This document shows positions 1-8,290 of a DNA stretch of 64,000 nt, piece by piece. This DNA is from RHKX01 sp963823275 (lineage in GTDB: Bacteria; Actinomycetota; Thermoleophilia; Solirubrobacterales; 70-9). Location of the stretch: contig CAWGKW010000002.1 in NCBI GenBank assembly GCA_963823275.1, positions 1,178,001 through 1,242,000 on the forward strand, written 5' to 3'. The notes beneath the pieces were generated by a model. The model worked only from the letters and a program-made list of their open reading frames with translations. It was not told the DNA's origin and did not search any database. Position numbers and translations under genes: made by a program. Position 1 is the stretch's first letter. The number at the start of each line of letters is the position of its first letter.

Positions 1-176
1 GAGGCTGTCATCACCACCCCTCTCGAGTTCGGATCGATCGGGCCCACGATCACGGGTTTCCCCCGAAGCTCGGGCCTGCTCAGCAGCTCCACGGAGACGT
101 AGAAGGCGTCCATGTCCACGTGGGCAACGGCGTGCTCCCAACTCGACGGGTCCCCGTACAGACGTTCGCTCGGCAT
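1..176 (-). CDS. dinB: DNA polymerase IV, N-terminal fragment (runs off the left edge)
   Basis: Y-family translesion polymerase; only the first 58 codons lie in the window. Reading left from the ATG at 176, the protein has the palm motif HVDMDAFYVSVE at about residues 19-30, with a metal-binding Asp (D21) and the aromatic steric-gate region, then GKPVIVG and NSRGVV, all typical of DinB. The family is about 350-400 residues, so most of the gene is outside. The start is supported by a TAGCAT box ending 6 bases upstream, with no ribosome-binding site, so the mRNA is probably leaderless. I see no LexA-type box upstream. Confidence 0.9.
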   Translation of the reverse strand, partial: MPSERLYGDPSSWEHAVAHVDMDAFYVSVELLSRPELRGKPVIVGPIDPNSRGVVMTA

Positions 177-182
177 GGATCG

Positions 183-188
183 ATGCTA
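183..188 (-). promoter_or_regulatory. -10 box TAGCAT of leaderless dinB
   Basis: On the minus strand TAGCAT is followed by six bases (CGATCC) and then the dinB ATG. This spacing would put the transcription start on the start codon. Confidence 0.6.
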
Positions 189-231
189 GCTCCCGCCGGG
201 GACGAAGTTCGCCGTCGGCGACGCTCGCTGG

Positions 232-237
232 TACCTT
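232..237 (+). promoter_or_regulatory. -10 box TACCTT of leaderless small ORF
   Basis: TACCTT, then GGGCCC, then the GTG at 244. This is the same TANNNT-N6-start arrangement seen at other genes here and supports GTG as the start. Confidence 0.55.
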
Positions 238-243
238 GGGCCC

Positions 244-549
244 GTGAGCGCGGAGGGGAAGAACCTTGGGGCGATCTCAAAGGCGATCGACCAGCACAAC
301 TCCGGCTGTCCGTTCCCGGCAGCCGAGGTTCGGATGAACCCGTTCGAGGCCGAGCGGCTCGGATGGGAGGAGATCCGTGGACTCCCGATCGTTCCCGACG
401 CCGAGATCGGCACCGGCCGCTTCCGCATCGTCTGCTCCCGGGACCTCGACGGGGCGGGCATCGAGGAGACGGAGGCGATCGGCGAGCCGGCCGAGGTCGG
501 TACCCCGGTCGAGGTTCCGGTCCCGGTCCGCACCGGCGACCCCAGCTAG
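244..549 (+). CDS. Small conserved-looking hypothetical protein, 101 aa
   Basis: I do not recognise a family. The product is soluble and slightly acidic, has no signal peptide or membrane segment, and has one Cys near residue 22 (NSGCPFPA) and another in RIVCSRD. The middle segment (EAERLGWEEIRGLPIVPD) reads like a folded domain, and the C-terminus is Val/Pro/Glu-rich. The GTG start is favoured by the -10 box six bases upstream. It is divergent from dinB, with starts 68 bp apart, but nothing links it to DNA repair. Overlapping frames look like shadows. Confidence 0.6.
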   Translation: MSAEGKNLGAISKAIDQHNSGCPFPAAEVRMNPFEAERLGWEEIRGLPIVPDAEIGTGRFRIVCSRDLDGAGIEETEAIGEPAEVGTPVEVPVPVRTGDPS

Positions 550-654
550 GACGCACCGCTCGCTGACGCTCGGGTGTCGACCCGCGCCCGCGCCACCCGC
601 GGATCAGCGTCTGCGAGGACGGACCCCGAGGCGAGATCGGCGAGGCTGGGCCGT

Positions 655-699
655 CGGTCGTGTCATTGCTACCCCTGAGGGAACACGATCACACGACCG
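655..699. terminator. Inverted repeat between convergent genes
   Basis: In the 192-bp gap between the small ORF (ends 549) and ccdA (ends 742) there are 9-bp perfect arms, CGGTCGTGT (655-663) and ACACGACCG (691-699), around a 27-base loop. There is no T-tract. Its place between convergent genes suggests a bidirectional terminator. I see nothing else in the gap. Confidence 0.35.
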
Positions 700-741
700 A
701 TTTCGAAGCATGCCCTCGGCCGGCCACGCCGATCGGGCCAC

Positions 742-1482
742 TCACACCTCGTTGAAGAAGTTGATCCCGAGGCCGTCGAGGGCCTGCTGGGCCTCGATGT
801 TGAGGCGGGTCAGCTCGCCGGTGAAGACGAGCACGCCCATGAAGATCAAGACGACGCCACCGGTGGCCATGATCGCCGGGTAATGGCGCCTGACGAAGCT
901 GAAGGCGGTCGTCATCCGGGCGAACCCGATCGCCGTGAGCAGGAACGGGATGCCGAGGCCGGCCGAATAGACGGCGAGCATCAGCCCTCCCTCGAGGACC
1001 GAGCCGGTCGAGCCCGCGAGGGTCAGGATCGCGGCCAGCGTCGGCCCGATGCAGGGGGTCCAGGCGATCGCGAAGGCGGCTCCGGCAATCATCGGCCCGC
1101 CGCTGCCGGCCCGTTCCATCAGCGCGTCCATTCGCCACTCCCGGTTGAGCCTGACGACGAACAGCTGGGCGACGAACAGGACGCCCATCAGGATGATCAG
1201 GGTTCCGGCGATCTTGTCGAGGGTGTCCTGGTTCTGGCGCAGCGACTGGGTCAGGCCCACGGCGGTCAGGCCGAGCAGGATGAAGATCACCGAGAAGCTG
1301 GCGATGAAGGTCAGGGCGGGGGGGACGACCCGGCGCCAGCTCACCGAGTCGAGATCGGCCGCCGCAACACCGGTCACGGCTGACAGGTAGCCCGGTACCA
1401 GGGGAAGAACGCAGGGCGAGAAGAACGAGACCATCCCCGCGAACAGGGCGGTGAGCAGGCCGACTCCACCGATCTCGGGCAC
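742..1482 (-). CDS. ccdA: Cytochrome c biogenesis protein CcdA (DsbD-family membrane thiol transporter)
   Basis: Moves reducing equivalents from cytoplasmic thioredoxin across the membrane to extracytoplasmic thiol proteins. The 246-residue product has about six hydrophobic segments and the two conserved helix-1/helix-4 motifs, FFSPCVLPL (C24) and AWTPCIGP (C144), the redox-active pair of the family. The start is a GTG. It lies 11 bp downstream of a thioredoxin-TPR gene on the same strand, so the likely electron donor is in the same operon. No ResB/ResC cytochrome assembly genes are in the window, so the target may be general thiol proteins as well as c-type cytochromes (one is encoded at 31.4-32.0 kb). 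Confidence 0.93.
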   Translation of the reverse strand: MPEIGGVGLLTALFAGMVSFFSPCVLPLVPGYLSAVTGVAAADLDSVSWRRVVPPALTFIASFSVIFILLGLTAVGLTQSLRQNQDTLDKIAGTLIILMGVLFVAQLFVVRLNREWRMDALMERAGSGGPMIAGAAFAIAWTPCIGPTLAAILTLAGSTGSVLEGGLMLAVYSAGLGIPFLLTAIGFARMTTAFSFVRRHYPAIMATGGVVLIFMGVLVFTGELTRLNIEAQQALDGLGINFFNEV

Positions 1483-1493
1483 GGGCCGGGCGC

Positions 1494-2234
1494 TCAGGTG
1501 ATGGCGAGCGCGAGCCGGCGGCGATGATCGCGCGCCAGCTCGCTCGCGGGCCCGAGCTCGGTGAAGATGGCGACCATCACCCGCCGCAGGAGATCGGTCC
1601 GGTCGGGATCATCAGAGGCCGAGATCTCGCTCTGGAGCAGCTCGAGGGCGCCCTCGATGTCGCCCGAGTCCCATGCCTCGAGGGCGGGCTGGGCGGCGCC
1701 TCCGTCACCCAGCTCGAGGCGGGCGATCAGGCCTGATGCCGTGAAGTCGGATTCGAAGGGCTCGAGCACTGCGGTTGCGCCGGCGCCATCGCCGCCGGCG
1801 ATCAACAGGCGGGCCAGCTTGATCGCAGCCTCCGATTGCGTCGGGTCGAGCTCCAGCGCCCTGCGCAGTGAGGCCTCGTCGCCGGCGCCGGCGAGCCGGT
1901 CGGCCTCTGAGGGAGCGAGGCCGTCGAAGAAGGCCGCGACCTGAGCGGGTGGGATCGCCCCGGTGAACTCGGCGGCGACGACCCCGTCCCTGAACGCCTT
2001 GACGGCGGGGATTCCCTGAACCCCAAACCTTGCCGATAGGCCCTGGTTGGAATCGACGTCGACCTTCGCCAGGTCGACCTCGCCGTCCCGCTTTGCCGTC
2101 TCGGCCTCGAGGGCCGGGCCGAGCTGTCGGCAGGGTCCGCACCACTCGGCCCAGAAGTCCACGACCACGGGGACCTCGTGCGAACGGTCGATCACCTGCT
2201 GCTGAAAAGTCGCTTCTTCGACATCGTGGACCAT
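1494..2234 (-). CDS. Thioredoxin domain protein with C-terminal TPR-like repeats (CnoX/YbbN-like)
   Basis: A 246-residue two-part protein. The N-terminal thioredoxin fold has an intact FWAEWCGPC active site (C32, C35) and the cis-Pro loop VQGIPAVKAF. The remaining ~130 residues are Ala/Leu-rich helical repeats (LDPTQSEAAIKLARLLI and similar) as in CnoX/YbbN proteins, which combine thioredoxin with TPRs and act as redox chaperones. E. coli CnoX lacks a canonical CxxC, whereas this protein has WCGPC and so should be redox-competent. Co-transcription with ccdA suggests it feeds CcdA. The ATG lies 7 bases after a TAAGCT box. Confidence 0.88.
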   Translation of the reverse strand: MVHDVEEATFQQQVIDRSHEVPVVVDFWAEWCGPCRQLGPALEAETAKRDGEVDLAKVDVDSNQGLSARFGVQGIPAVKAFRDGVVAAEFTGAIPPAQVAAFFDGLAPSEADRLAGAGDEASLRRALELDPTQSEAAIKLARLLIAGGDGAGATAVLEPFESDFTASGLIARLELGDGGAAQPALEAWDSGDIEGALELLQSEISASDDPDRTDLLRRVMVAIFTELGPASELARDHRRRLALAIT

Positions 2235-2241
2235 GCCCCTT

Positions 2242-2247
2242 AGCTTA
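2242..2247 (-). promoter_or_regulatory. -10 box TAAGCT of the thioredoxin-TPR/ccdA operon
   Basis: On the minus strand TAAGCT, seven bases, then the ATG at 2234. No ribosome-binding site is present, so this is a probable leaderless operon. Confidence 0.6.
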
Positions 2248-2266
2248 GAGAGCCGGTGCGGCGCGC

Positions 2267-2272
2267 TAGCCT
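2267..2272 (+). promoter_or_regulatory. -10 box TAGCCT of leaderless yqgE
   Basis: TAGCCT, six bases, then GTG at 2279. It faces away from the TAAGCT box at 2242-2247; the two divergent promoters share about 45 bp between start codons. Confidence 0.6.
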
Positions 2273-2278
2273 GCCCGG

Positions 2279-2821
2279 GTGGAATCGTTTCGCGGCAAGC
2301 TCCTCGTCGCCTCGCCGGCGTTGGAGGATCCGAACTTCGTCCGCTCGGTCGTGTTGATCACCGAGCACGGCGAGGACGGTGCGATGGGCATCGTCCTGAA
2401 CCGGCCCGCGGACGCCGAGGTCGAGGAGGTCCTCCCGGAGCTCGCCTCGATCGCGATCGCGGAGCCGATCTTCGTCGGCGGTCCGGTCCAGCCCGAATCG
2501 CTGGTGGTGCTGGGGGAGTTCACCGATCCCGACAAGGCCGCCTGGATCGTGGTCGCCGACGTCGGACTGGTTTCGGCATCGACCGACCTCGAGGAGCTTC
2601 CGGAGGCGGTGCGCCGCGGGCGCGTCTATGCCGGCTTCTCGGGCTGGGGGCCGGGACAGCTCGAGGCCGAGATCGAGGAGGAGGCCTGGATCGTCGAGCC
2701 GCCGATTCCCCCCGAGATCTTCCCCGACGACCCCGCGACGCTCTGGAGCGATGTGCTCGAGCGCAAGGGCGGCGAGTACGCGCTGGTCGCGCGGATGCCC
2801 GACGACCCCAGCCTCAACTGA
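2279..2821 (+). CDS. YqgE/AlgH family protein
   Basis: A 180-residue UPF0301 (YqgE/AlgH) protein, recognised by SFRGKLLVASPALEDPNF at the N-terminus, VVLITEHGEDGAMGIVLNRP, and the FVGGPVQPE segment; length is normal for the family. The biochemical role is not settled; AlgH has been linked to transcriptional control in pseudomonads. It is a single gene, divergent from the thioredoxin-TPR operon. The GTG start is fixed by the TAGCCT box six bases upstream. The stop codon lies inside a 17-bp tandem duplication. Confidence 0.9.
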   Translation: MESFRGKLLVASPALEDPNFVRSVVLITEHGEDGAMGIVLNRPADAEVEEVLPELASIAIAEPIFVGGPVQPESLVVLGEFTDPDKAAWIVVADVGLVSASTDLEELPEAVRRGRVYAGFSGWGPGQLEAEIEEEAWIVEPPIPPEIFPDDPATLWSDVLERKGGEYALVARMPDDPSLN

Positions 2822-2839
2822 ACCCCAGCCTCAACTGAG
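2806..2839 (+). repeat. 17-bp tandem duplication across the yqgE stop codon
   Basis: CCCCAGCCTCAACTGAA (2806-2822) is followed directly by CCCCAGCCTCAACTGAG. The first copy carries the yqgE stop (2819-2821); the second adds a spare in-frame-looking PSLN-stop. Both contain most of the small palindrome CCTCAACTGAGG. Confidence 0.8.
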
Positions 2840-2848
2840 GCGGGAGTC

Positions 2849-4267
2849 TCAGGGACAGGACGCGCCGGAGCAGTTGCGCGCGATGTCGAGTGCCGCGCTC
2901 ATCTCGTCGAAGCGCAACTGAGCCGCCGGGGTGCTCAGCCGTGGTTCGCCGTCCATCTCGCCGGGGTCGAGGTTCCAGTCGTAGGCCTCCACGAACGGCT
3001 CGCCGCCGTCGGGGTCCCTGGTCTCGATCAACGAGCCGCGCTGGTCCTGGACGGCCGCCCACCTGACCGACTCGGTGAGCAGGTAGTCGCGATCGTTGTC
3101 GACGTCGAACAGCGACCTGCCGTCCGCCTGGTAGCCGGGATCGATGCCGGCGACGTCGTAGAAGGTGGGGGCGAGGTCGATGTTGGCGACCATTCGAGTA
3201 TCGAGCTGGGCCTGCTTGCCGAGCGCGGCCGGCCAGCGCATGTACATCGGGATGTTGGTCGCCTCCTGGTAGGGAAAGACCTTGCCGAGCACGCCGTGGG
3301 CTCCGAACAGGAAGCCGTTGTCGGATATGAAGACGGCGAGGGTGTCACGATCTTCATCGGTCTCCTCGAGCGTCCTGAATACCCCGGCGATCGCGTCGTC
3401 GGCGGTGAGCAGGGTCTGCTCGTAGCGGTGGAAGCGCTTCGTTATGTAACCCAGGGTCTTGTCGTGGCGCTTGTCGGCCAGATAGGGCGGCTTGTCGGAC
3501 AGGTCCGTCTCGTTGAACGAGATCGGCGGCCTGAACGGCGGGACATCGGCATCCGCGTAGCGCTCAGCCGGCTCGAGCGGAGTGTGCGGGGAGCGCAGCG
3601 AAAGCGTCATCATCCAGGGCGTCTCGTCGTCGTTCTCCCGCGCCTGAACGAAGCGACTGCCGCGGCGAGCGGTGATCAGGTCGGCGAGCCCACGCTGCGC
3701 GCGATCCTTCTCGGTCCCCTTGTAGTCGTCCTTGAACTTGTCGAAGCCCGCCTTTCCCTCGACCAGCTTGTCCCAGTTGTTCAGGTACTTGCCGAACAGT
3801 CCGGTGAAGTAGCCGGCCTCCTGGAGCCTGGCGGGAAAGGTGTTCTCCGGGAGGTAGGTGCTGCCGAACTGCTTGTTCGGGTTGTTGGTGATGATCTTGT
3901 GATTGTGGGCGTAGAGGCCGGAGTAGATCGATGCCCGCGAAGGGCAGCAGAGCGGCGTTGTGGCGTACCCGTGGCTGAAGTCGACTCCCTGACGCTTGAA
4001 CAGCCCGAGCGTCTGCGACATCGTCCGCATCGAGGTCTTCTCCTGATCGTCGGTGATGATCAGGAGGATGTTCGGCCGCGAGCCGGAGGCGCCCTCGACG
4101 AGCGAGCCGCCCTTCGCGCTGCCGTTCCCGAGCGTCATATCGGCGCGATCGACGGCCGGGCCGCGGTCGGCGATGCCGCGGGTCGACCCGAAGATCGCGA
4201 GCACGACGACGAGCGCCGCACAGAGCAGCACGACGGGCGCGATTTTCCCCCGGACGAGAGCGGACAC
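2849..4267 (-). CDS. Secreted sulfatase (formylglycine-dependent), 472 aa
   Basis: Hydrolyses sulfate esters outside the membrane. There is an N-terminal signal or anchor (VVLLCAALVVVLAIFG, residues ~12-27), then the metal-binding start LLIITDDQE, the formylglycine motif CCPSR (C107, maturing to FGly) followed by ASIYSGLYAHNHK, and a later ISDNGFLFGAHG metal site. The C-terminus ends NCSGASCP, a likely disulfide pair. The second sulfatase head-to-head at 4.5 kb shares TPLCCPSRA-type, FNETDLSDKP and end-Cys features, so the two are paralogues. The start is a GTG, about 8 bases after TATAAG. The substrate cannot be told from sequence. Confidence 0.92.
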   Translation of the reverse strand: MSALVRGKIAPVVLLCAALVVVLAIFGSTRGIADRGPAVDRADMTLGNGSAKGGSLVEGASGSRPNILLIITDDQEKTSMRTMSQTLGLFKRQGVDFSHGYATTPLCCPSRASIYSGLYAHNHKIITNNPNKQFGSTYLPENTFPARLQEAGYFTGLFGKYLNNWDKLVEGKAGFDKFKDDYKGTEKDRAQRGLADLITARRGSRFVQARENDDETPWMMTLSLRSPHTPLEPAERYADADVPPFRPPISFNETDLSDKPPYLADKRHDKTLGYITKRFHRYEQTLLTADDAIAGVFRTLEETDEDRDTLAVFISDNGFLFGAHGVLGKVFPYQEATNIPMYMRWPAALGKQAQLDTRMVANIDLAPTFYDVAGIDPGYQADGRSLFDVDNDRDYLLTESVRWAAVQDQRGSLIETRDPDGGEPFVEAYDWNLDPGEMDGEPRLSTPAAQLRFDEMSAALDIARNCSGASCP

Positions 4268-4284
4268 AGCCCCTGCTTATACAG

Positions 4285-4301
4285 AGCGCTTGCAAAGCGC
4301 T
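4285..4301. promoter_or_regulatory. Palindrome AGCGCTT-GCA-AAGCGCT between divergent sulfatases
   Basis: Perfect 7-bp arms around a 3-base centre lie just upstream of the TATAAG box (minus strand) of the sulfatase starting at 4267. The position around -35 suits an operator. The second sulfatase begins about 180 bp to the right. The identity of any regulator is unknown. Confidence 0.45.
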
Positions 4302-4478
4302 ACTAAATCGCTCACAAGATCCCTATGCCGGCGCCACCATGACCTCACCCGTCCCCGGTCGGTGGGCTCGAGAGGCCGCGGTCCCGAGGCGGACGCGCGG
4401 CCATCCACCCGGCGGGTATACATAATCCATCTTATCGTGCGTTGAATCGGCGTTTGAGCCGGCTCGCCGACGCTGGAG

Positions 4479-6320
4479 GTGCGCTCCGGCCCGGCACCGC
4501 TACTTCCGCGGCGGAAGCGGGTTGGGTGTGCAGTGGGAGCTGTTGGGAGAACTTCGCTGGCGGTCCTCGTCACGGTGGTCGCGATCGCGGCGGTGGCGTC
4601 AGCCCGGACGCCGCTCGAGGAGGCCGCGGCCGCCGGGGCCGAGCAGGAGCAGCCGAACGTGGTCCTGCTGCTCTCCGACGACCAGACGGTCGAGGAGATG
4701 CGGTTCATGCCGCAGGTGCGGAGGCTGATCGGCAACGCGGGCGCCGAGTTCGAGACCAACATGACCAACTGGCCGCTCTGCTGCCCCTCACGAGCGACGA
4801 TGCAGACCGGTCAGTACGCCCACAACCACGGTGTGCTCGGCAATGGCCCGCCGCTCGGCGGCTTCGGCCAACTCGACACGAGCCGGACGCTGCCCGTCTG
4901 GTTGCAGGGCGCCGGCTACTACACAGCTCACATCGGCAAGCTGATGAACGGCTACGAGAGCAGCCCGGTCGGAGTGCCCCCGGGCTGGTCGGAGTGGCAC
5001 GGTTCGAAACGCACCTACATGTACTACGGCTACCAGTTACTCGAGGAGGGTGGGTTGAGGACCTACGGATCGGTCAACGAGGATCCCGACTCGCCCGCCA
5101 ATCCCGACAGCTACAACAGCGACGTCTATACCGATAAGGCGGTTGACATAATCACGCAAAGGGCGCCGAGCAGGCAACCCTTCTACCTGTCGGTCTCCTA
5201 CCTGGCGCCGCACGGCGGGGGCCCCAATCAACCCGCCGATCAGCCGCAGAGCCGCTGCGACGGAACCGCGAAGCCGCCCGTCGATCGTGCCGGCTCGCTG
5301 GAGTCCACCCCCCTTCCCCAGCCGCCGAACTTCAACGAGACCGACGTCTCCGATAAGCCCGCCGCGATCGCCGGGCGGGATCCGCTCTCGGCCAAGGACC
5401 TCAGCAACGCAACCCGCAACTACCGCTGCCGTGGCGAGTCCGTGATGGGCGTCGACGACGGCGCCGAGCGGGTCGTGGAGGCCCTGAGGGCCTCCGGGGA
5501 GCTTAAGAACACCCTCGTCATCTACACGTCCGACAACGGCTTCTTCCATGGTGAGCACAGGATTCCGGCGGGCAAGAACCAGGTCTACGAGGAAGCGGTT
5601 CGAGTTCCCCTGCTCATGCGCGGCCCGGGTATCCCCCGTGGCTCGGAGATCGGCGACATCACGATCAACGCGGATCTCTCGCCGACGATCCTCGATGCCG
5701 CCGGCGCCACCGCGGATCTCCCGCAGGACGGGAGGTCGCTGCTTCCCTTCGCACGCCATCCCGATCGCTTCCACGGTCGCGAGCTGCTCCTGGAGCAGCA
5801 GTCACCCGATGGAGACGACGGGGAGCCTCGCGGAACCGAGTACTCCGCGATTCGCACGAGCAGGTACAAGCTGGTCGAGAACGCGGCCGGCGAGGTCGAG
5901 CTCTATGACCTCCGCAACGACCCCTACGAGCTCACCAACCTCCATGGCAGTCCCGACTTCGCCGAGGCGGAGGCGGCGCTCGTCGAACGCCTTGCGGCCC
6001 TCCGCAACTGCGCCGGCAAGAGCTGCCGGGCCGAGCCCGCGATCAAGGCGAGGCTTCCTCGGCGGATTCGTCGGGATGGGCGCCGTTGCCGGCCGGCCGG
6101 CGATTTCGACTACGGGGTCCGTAGTGCGGCCCAGAGCCGGTTGATCGGTGTGACGTTCACGGTCAACGGCAGGGACGCCGGCGCGGACGGCAGCGAACCC
6201 TTCGAGCGCCGTCTCCCCGCCCGGCTGTTGCGCAAGGAGCGGCGATCTGACGTCGAGGCGACGGCGGAGCTGGTCGACGGCCGACTGATGACCCTGCACG
6301 ACCGGGTGGCCATCTGCTGA
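4479..6320 (+). CDS. Secreted sulfatase (formylglycine-dependent), 613 aa
   Basis: Paralogue of the divergent sulfatase. An Arg-rich N-terminus and hydrophobic segment (LAVLVTVVAIAAVASA, ~29-44) form a signal peptide. The core has VVLLLSDDQTVEEM (metal site), CCPSR (C101, formylglycine precursor), QTGQYAHNH, and YTSDNGFFHGEHR. Residues after ~520 (from about NCAGKSCRAEPAIKARLPRR) form an extra C-terminal domain with no motif I recognise. The start is uncertain: the GTG at 4479 follows GGAGG-like bases, but an inner GTG near residue 20 would also leave a signal peptide. AT-rich bases at 4420-4445 (TATACATAATCC) may hold its promoter. Confidence 0.9.
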   Translation: MRSGPAPLLPRRKRVGCAVGAVGRTSLAVLVTVVAIAAVASARTPLEEAAAAGAEQEQPNVVLLLSDDQTVEEMRFMPQVRRLIGNAGAEFETNMTNWPLCCPSRATMQTGQYAHNHGVLGNGPPLGGFGQLDTSRTLPVWLQGAGYYTAHIGKLMNGYESSPVGVPPGWSEWHGSKRTYMYYGYQLLEEGGLRTYGSVNEDPDSPANPDSYNSDVYTDKAVDIITQRAPSRQPFYLSVSYLAPHGGGPNQPADQPQSRCDGTAKPPVDRAGSLESTPLPQPPNFNETDVSDKPAAIAGRDPLSAKDLSNATRNYRCRGESVMGVDDGAERVVEALRASGELKNTLVIYTSDNGFFHGEHRIPAGKNQVYEEAVRVPLLMRGPGIPRGSEIGDITINADLSPTILDAAGATADLPQDGRSLLPFARHPDRFHGRELLLEQQSPDGDDGEPRGTEYSAIRTSRYKLVENAAGEVELYDLRNDPYELTNLHGSPDFAEAEAALVERLAALRNCAGKSCRAEPAIKARLPRRIRRDGRRCRPAGDFDYGVRSAAQSRLIGVTFTVNGRDAGADGSEPFERRLPARLLRKERRSDVEATAELVDGRLMTLHDRVAIC

Positions 6321-6379
6321 TCGGCGGATCGCCGACCTGCGGCCGGGGCCGGGGCCGTCGCCCGCGGGGCGAAGTTCCG

Positions 6380-7783
6380 TCAGAGCAGCAGCTCGCTGAG
6401 CTCGTCGACGGCGTCTTCCATGTAGGTCGAAAGGCGCTGCAACTGGGGCAGCGTGTCGCGCGCGCCGGTGAACCCGAAGTTCAGCGTCCCCGCATAGCTC
6501 AGGCAGGTGATGTTGAGCGCCGAGCCGTGCAGCAGCAGTGACAGCGGCGAGATCCGGTCGAGCTTCGCACCGTTGAAGTAGAGGGTCTCGGGCGGCCCGG
6601 GTACGTTGGAGATGGTCACGTTGAACGGCACCGGCATCCGACCACCCAGGCCCGCCATGAGGCCGACCAGCCAGGGCCCGTTGACGAGCAACGTGTACGG
6701 CGTCTTGGCCGACCTCGGCAGGACGCTGAGGTGATCCTTCGCTTCACCCATGGAGCCCTGAATGGCGCGAAGCCTCCCCAGCGGATCCGCGTGGTTGGTG
6801 GCGAGCTCGGTCACCACGATCCCGACGGCGGTGCCCGCACTCTGATCGCCGGCCTCCCGCAGGCTGACCGGAACGCCTGCGGTCAGCGATCGCGAGGGCA
6901 GGGAACCGTGCTCACGGAGGTAGCTGCGGAGCGCCGTCGAGCTCAGGTAGAGGACGATGTCGTTGAGCGTCCCCTCCCCCGCCGCGGCCAACCGCTTCAG
7001 GAGCTCCAGGTCGCACTGCTGGGTGGCGAATCGCCTCTGGCCGCCGAGATGGCCGCCGAGAGCTGAATCGGGGGCGTTGTAGGGAGCTGCGAGATGGCCC
7101 TCGTCACTTAGTCGGGCGCTGCCCAGCTGGAGAGCCGCCCTGCTCAAACCACCCAGCGCCGCCACTCCCCCGCGCGCTGCGCCGATCGCGCTGGAGAGTG
7201 GATCCTCAGCCGACTGCTCGGCTTCCGGCCCGGCGGTCCTCCCCGCGCGCTTGGGCCCCTCGCCGACGCTCCAGAAGGCCGGGGTGTCATTGGCCTCGGG
7301 ATCGGTCGAGAACGTCCTCAGGATCAGTCCCATGGCGCTGACTCCATCGATCAGCGAGTGATGCATCTTCAGGTACATCGCGAAACCGTTCTCACCGAGC
7401 CCCTCGATCAGGTGCAGCTCCCACAGGGGGCGACGGAGATCGAGCTGGTTGCCGTGCAGGCGGGAGACCAGGATTCCGAGCTCACGCTGGCCTCCCGGCC
7501 GCGGCAGCGCGGAATGCCGTACGTGGTGGTCCAGGTCGATGTCGTTGTCCTCCCTCATCAGGGGCAGCCGCGGACCGAGCAGGGGAGCCTGGATCGGCTT
7601 CAGATTCCAGGGCCGGGGGATACTGCGCTCGGCTCGCATTCGCTCCAGCTCACGGCCGACGAAATCCGGCGGCGCCCCGGGCGGCTTCGTGAACTCGAAC
7701 AGCCCACCGACGTGCATGGGTGTATCTCGTCCCTCGAGGACGAGCCAGACCGCATCGACTGGCGATACGCGTTTCGTGGCCAT
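6380..7783 (-). CDS. Wax ester synthase / diacylglycerol acyltransferase (WS/DGAT)
   Basis: Acyl-CoA-dependent esterification of fatty alcohols or diacylglycerol, the last step of storage lipid synthesis in actinobacteria. The 467-residue protein has the catalytic HHxxxDG motif as HHSLIDG (H141, H142, D146), and the C-terminal NVPGPPETLYFNGA stretch typical of the family. The start is taken as ATG 7783 rather than the in-frame GTG at 7789 because a TAGCTT box ends exactly six bases upstream. It is a single gene, convergent with the sulfatase; the 59-bp gap holds the hairpin TCGGCG-GAT-CGCCGA. Confidence 0.92.
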   Translation of the reverse strand: MATKRVSPVDAVWLVLEGRDTPMHVGGLFEFTKPPGAPPDFVGRELERMRAERSIPRPWNLKPIQAPLLGPRLPLMREDNDIDLDHHVRHSALPRPGGQRELGILVSRLHGNQLDLRRPLWELHLIEGLGENGFAMYLKMHHSLIDGVSAMGLILRTFSTDPEANDTPAFWSVGEGPKRAGRTAGPEAEQSAEDPLSSAIGAARGGVAALGGLSRAALQLGSARLSDEGHLAAPYNAPDSALGGHLGGQRRFATQQCDLELLKRLAAAGEGTLNDIVLYLSSTALRSYLREHGSLPSRSLTAGVPVSLREAGDQSAGTAVGIVVTELATNHADPLGRLRAIQGSMGEAKDHLSVLPRSAKTPYTLLVNGPWLVGLMAGLGGRMPVPFNVTISNVPGPPETLYFNGAKLDRISPLSLLLHGSALNITCLSYAGTLNFGFTGARDTLPQLQRLSTYMEDAVDELSELLL

Positions 7784-7789
7784 CGCCAC

Positions 7790-7795
7790 AAGCTA
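7790..7795 (-). promoter_or_regulatory. -10 box TAGCTT of leaderless WS/DGAT gene
   Basis: On the minus strand TAGCTT, then GTGGCG (six bases), then ATG 7783. This decides between two in-frame starts. Confidence 0.6.
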
Positions 7796-7842
7796 TCGAT
7801 TGCGCGGTGGGTCGGGCCGCGTCTTCCTCGGCGAACCTGCCT

Positions 7843-8283
7843 TCAGGCTCCGACGACCTCGGTCATCTCCCCCGACCCGATGTCGAGGATGAACCCCCGG
7901 ACCACCGAGGAGATCAGGGCCGGATCGGTGCGGACGCGCTCAACCCCCTCACGGACGCCGCGGTCGAGCGATTCGAACCCGCCCGGCACCCAGTCCGGCC
8001 TCATCCCAACCTCGTCCTCGATCTGGTCGAGAAAGGCGCCGTCGTCGAGGCCGAGCACGCCGCAGTCGGTGTGCATCACGATCCAGACCTCGTGGGTGCT
8101 GTGTGCCCGCTGCGACAGCGCGAGCGATCGACGAACGTCCGTCGTCACCACCCCCCCGGCATTGCGGATGATGTGCGCCTCCCCGATCTCGAGCCCCGCG
8201 GTGACGAGCGGATTGATCCGGCAGTCCATGCAGGTCACGATCGCGAGCTTGCGACGCGGGAATCTGGCGTGACGTTCGCCCAC
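7843..8283 (-). CDS. Beta-class carbonic anhydrase
   Basis: Interconverts CO2 and bicarbonate. From the GTG at 8283 the protein is 146 residues and carries the beta-class zinc site: C18-x-D20-x-R22 (TCMDCR) and H71-x-x-C74 (MHTDCG). This resembles the short Rv1284-type enzymes. A longer frame opens at 8376 but would overlap the divergent membrane-protein gene. The GTG at 8283 follows a TAGATT box by seven bases, matching the rule at many genes here, and gives a normal N-terminus for short beta-carbonic anhydrases. No partner gene suggests a specific pathway. Confidence 0.88.
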   Translation of the reverse strand: MGERHARFPRRKLAIVTCMDCRINPLVTAGLEIGEAHIIRNAGGVVTTDVRRSLALSQRAHSTHEVWIVMHTDCGVLGLDDGAFLDQIEDEVGMRPDWVPGGFESLDRGVREGVERVRTDPALISSVVRGFILDIGSGEMTEVVGA

Positions 8284-8290
8284 GCCGGCC

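Noticed and set aside
3296..4306. 336-codon open frame on the plus strand
   Set aside because: Antisense to the sulfatase with its CCPSR motif; no signal peptide or family features.
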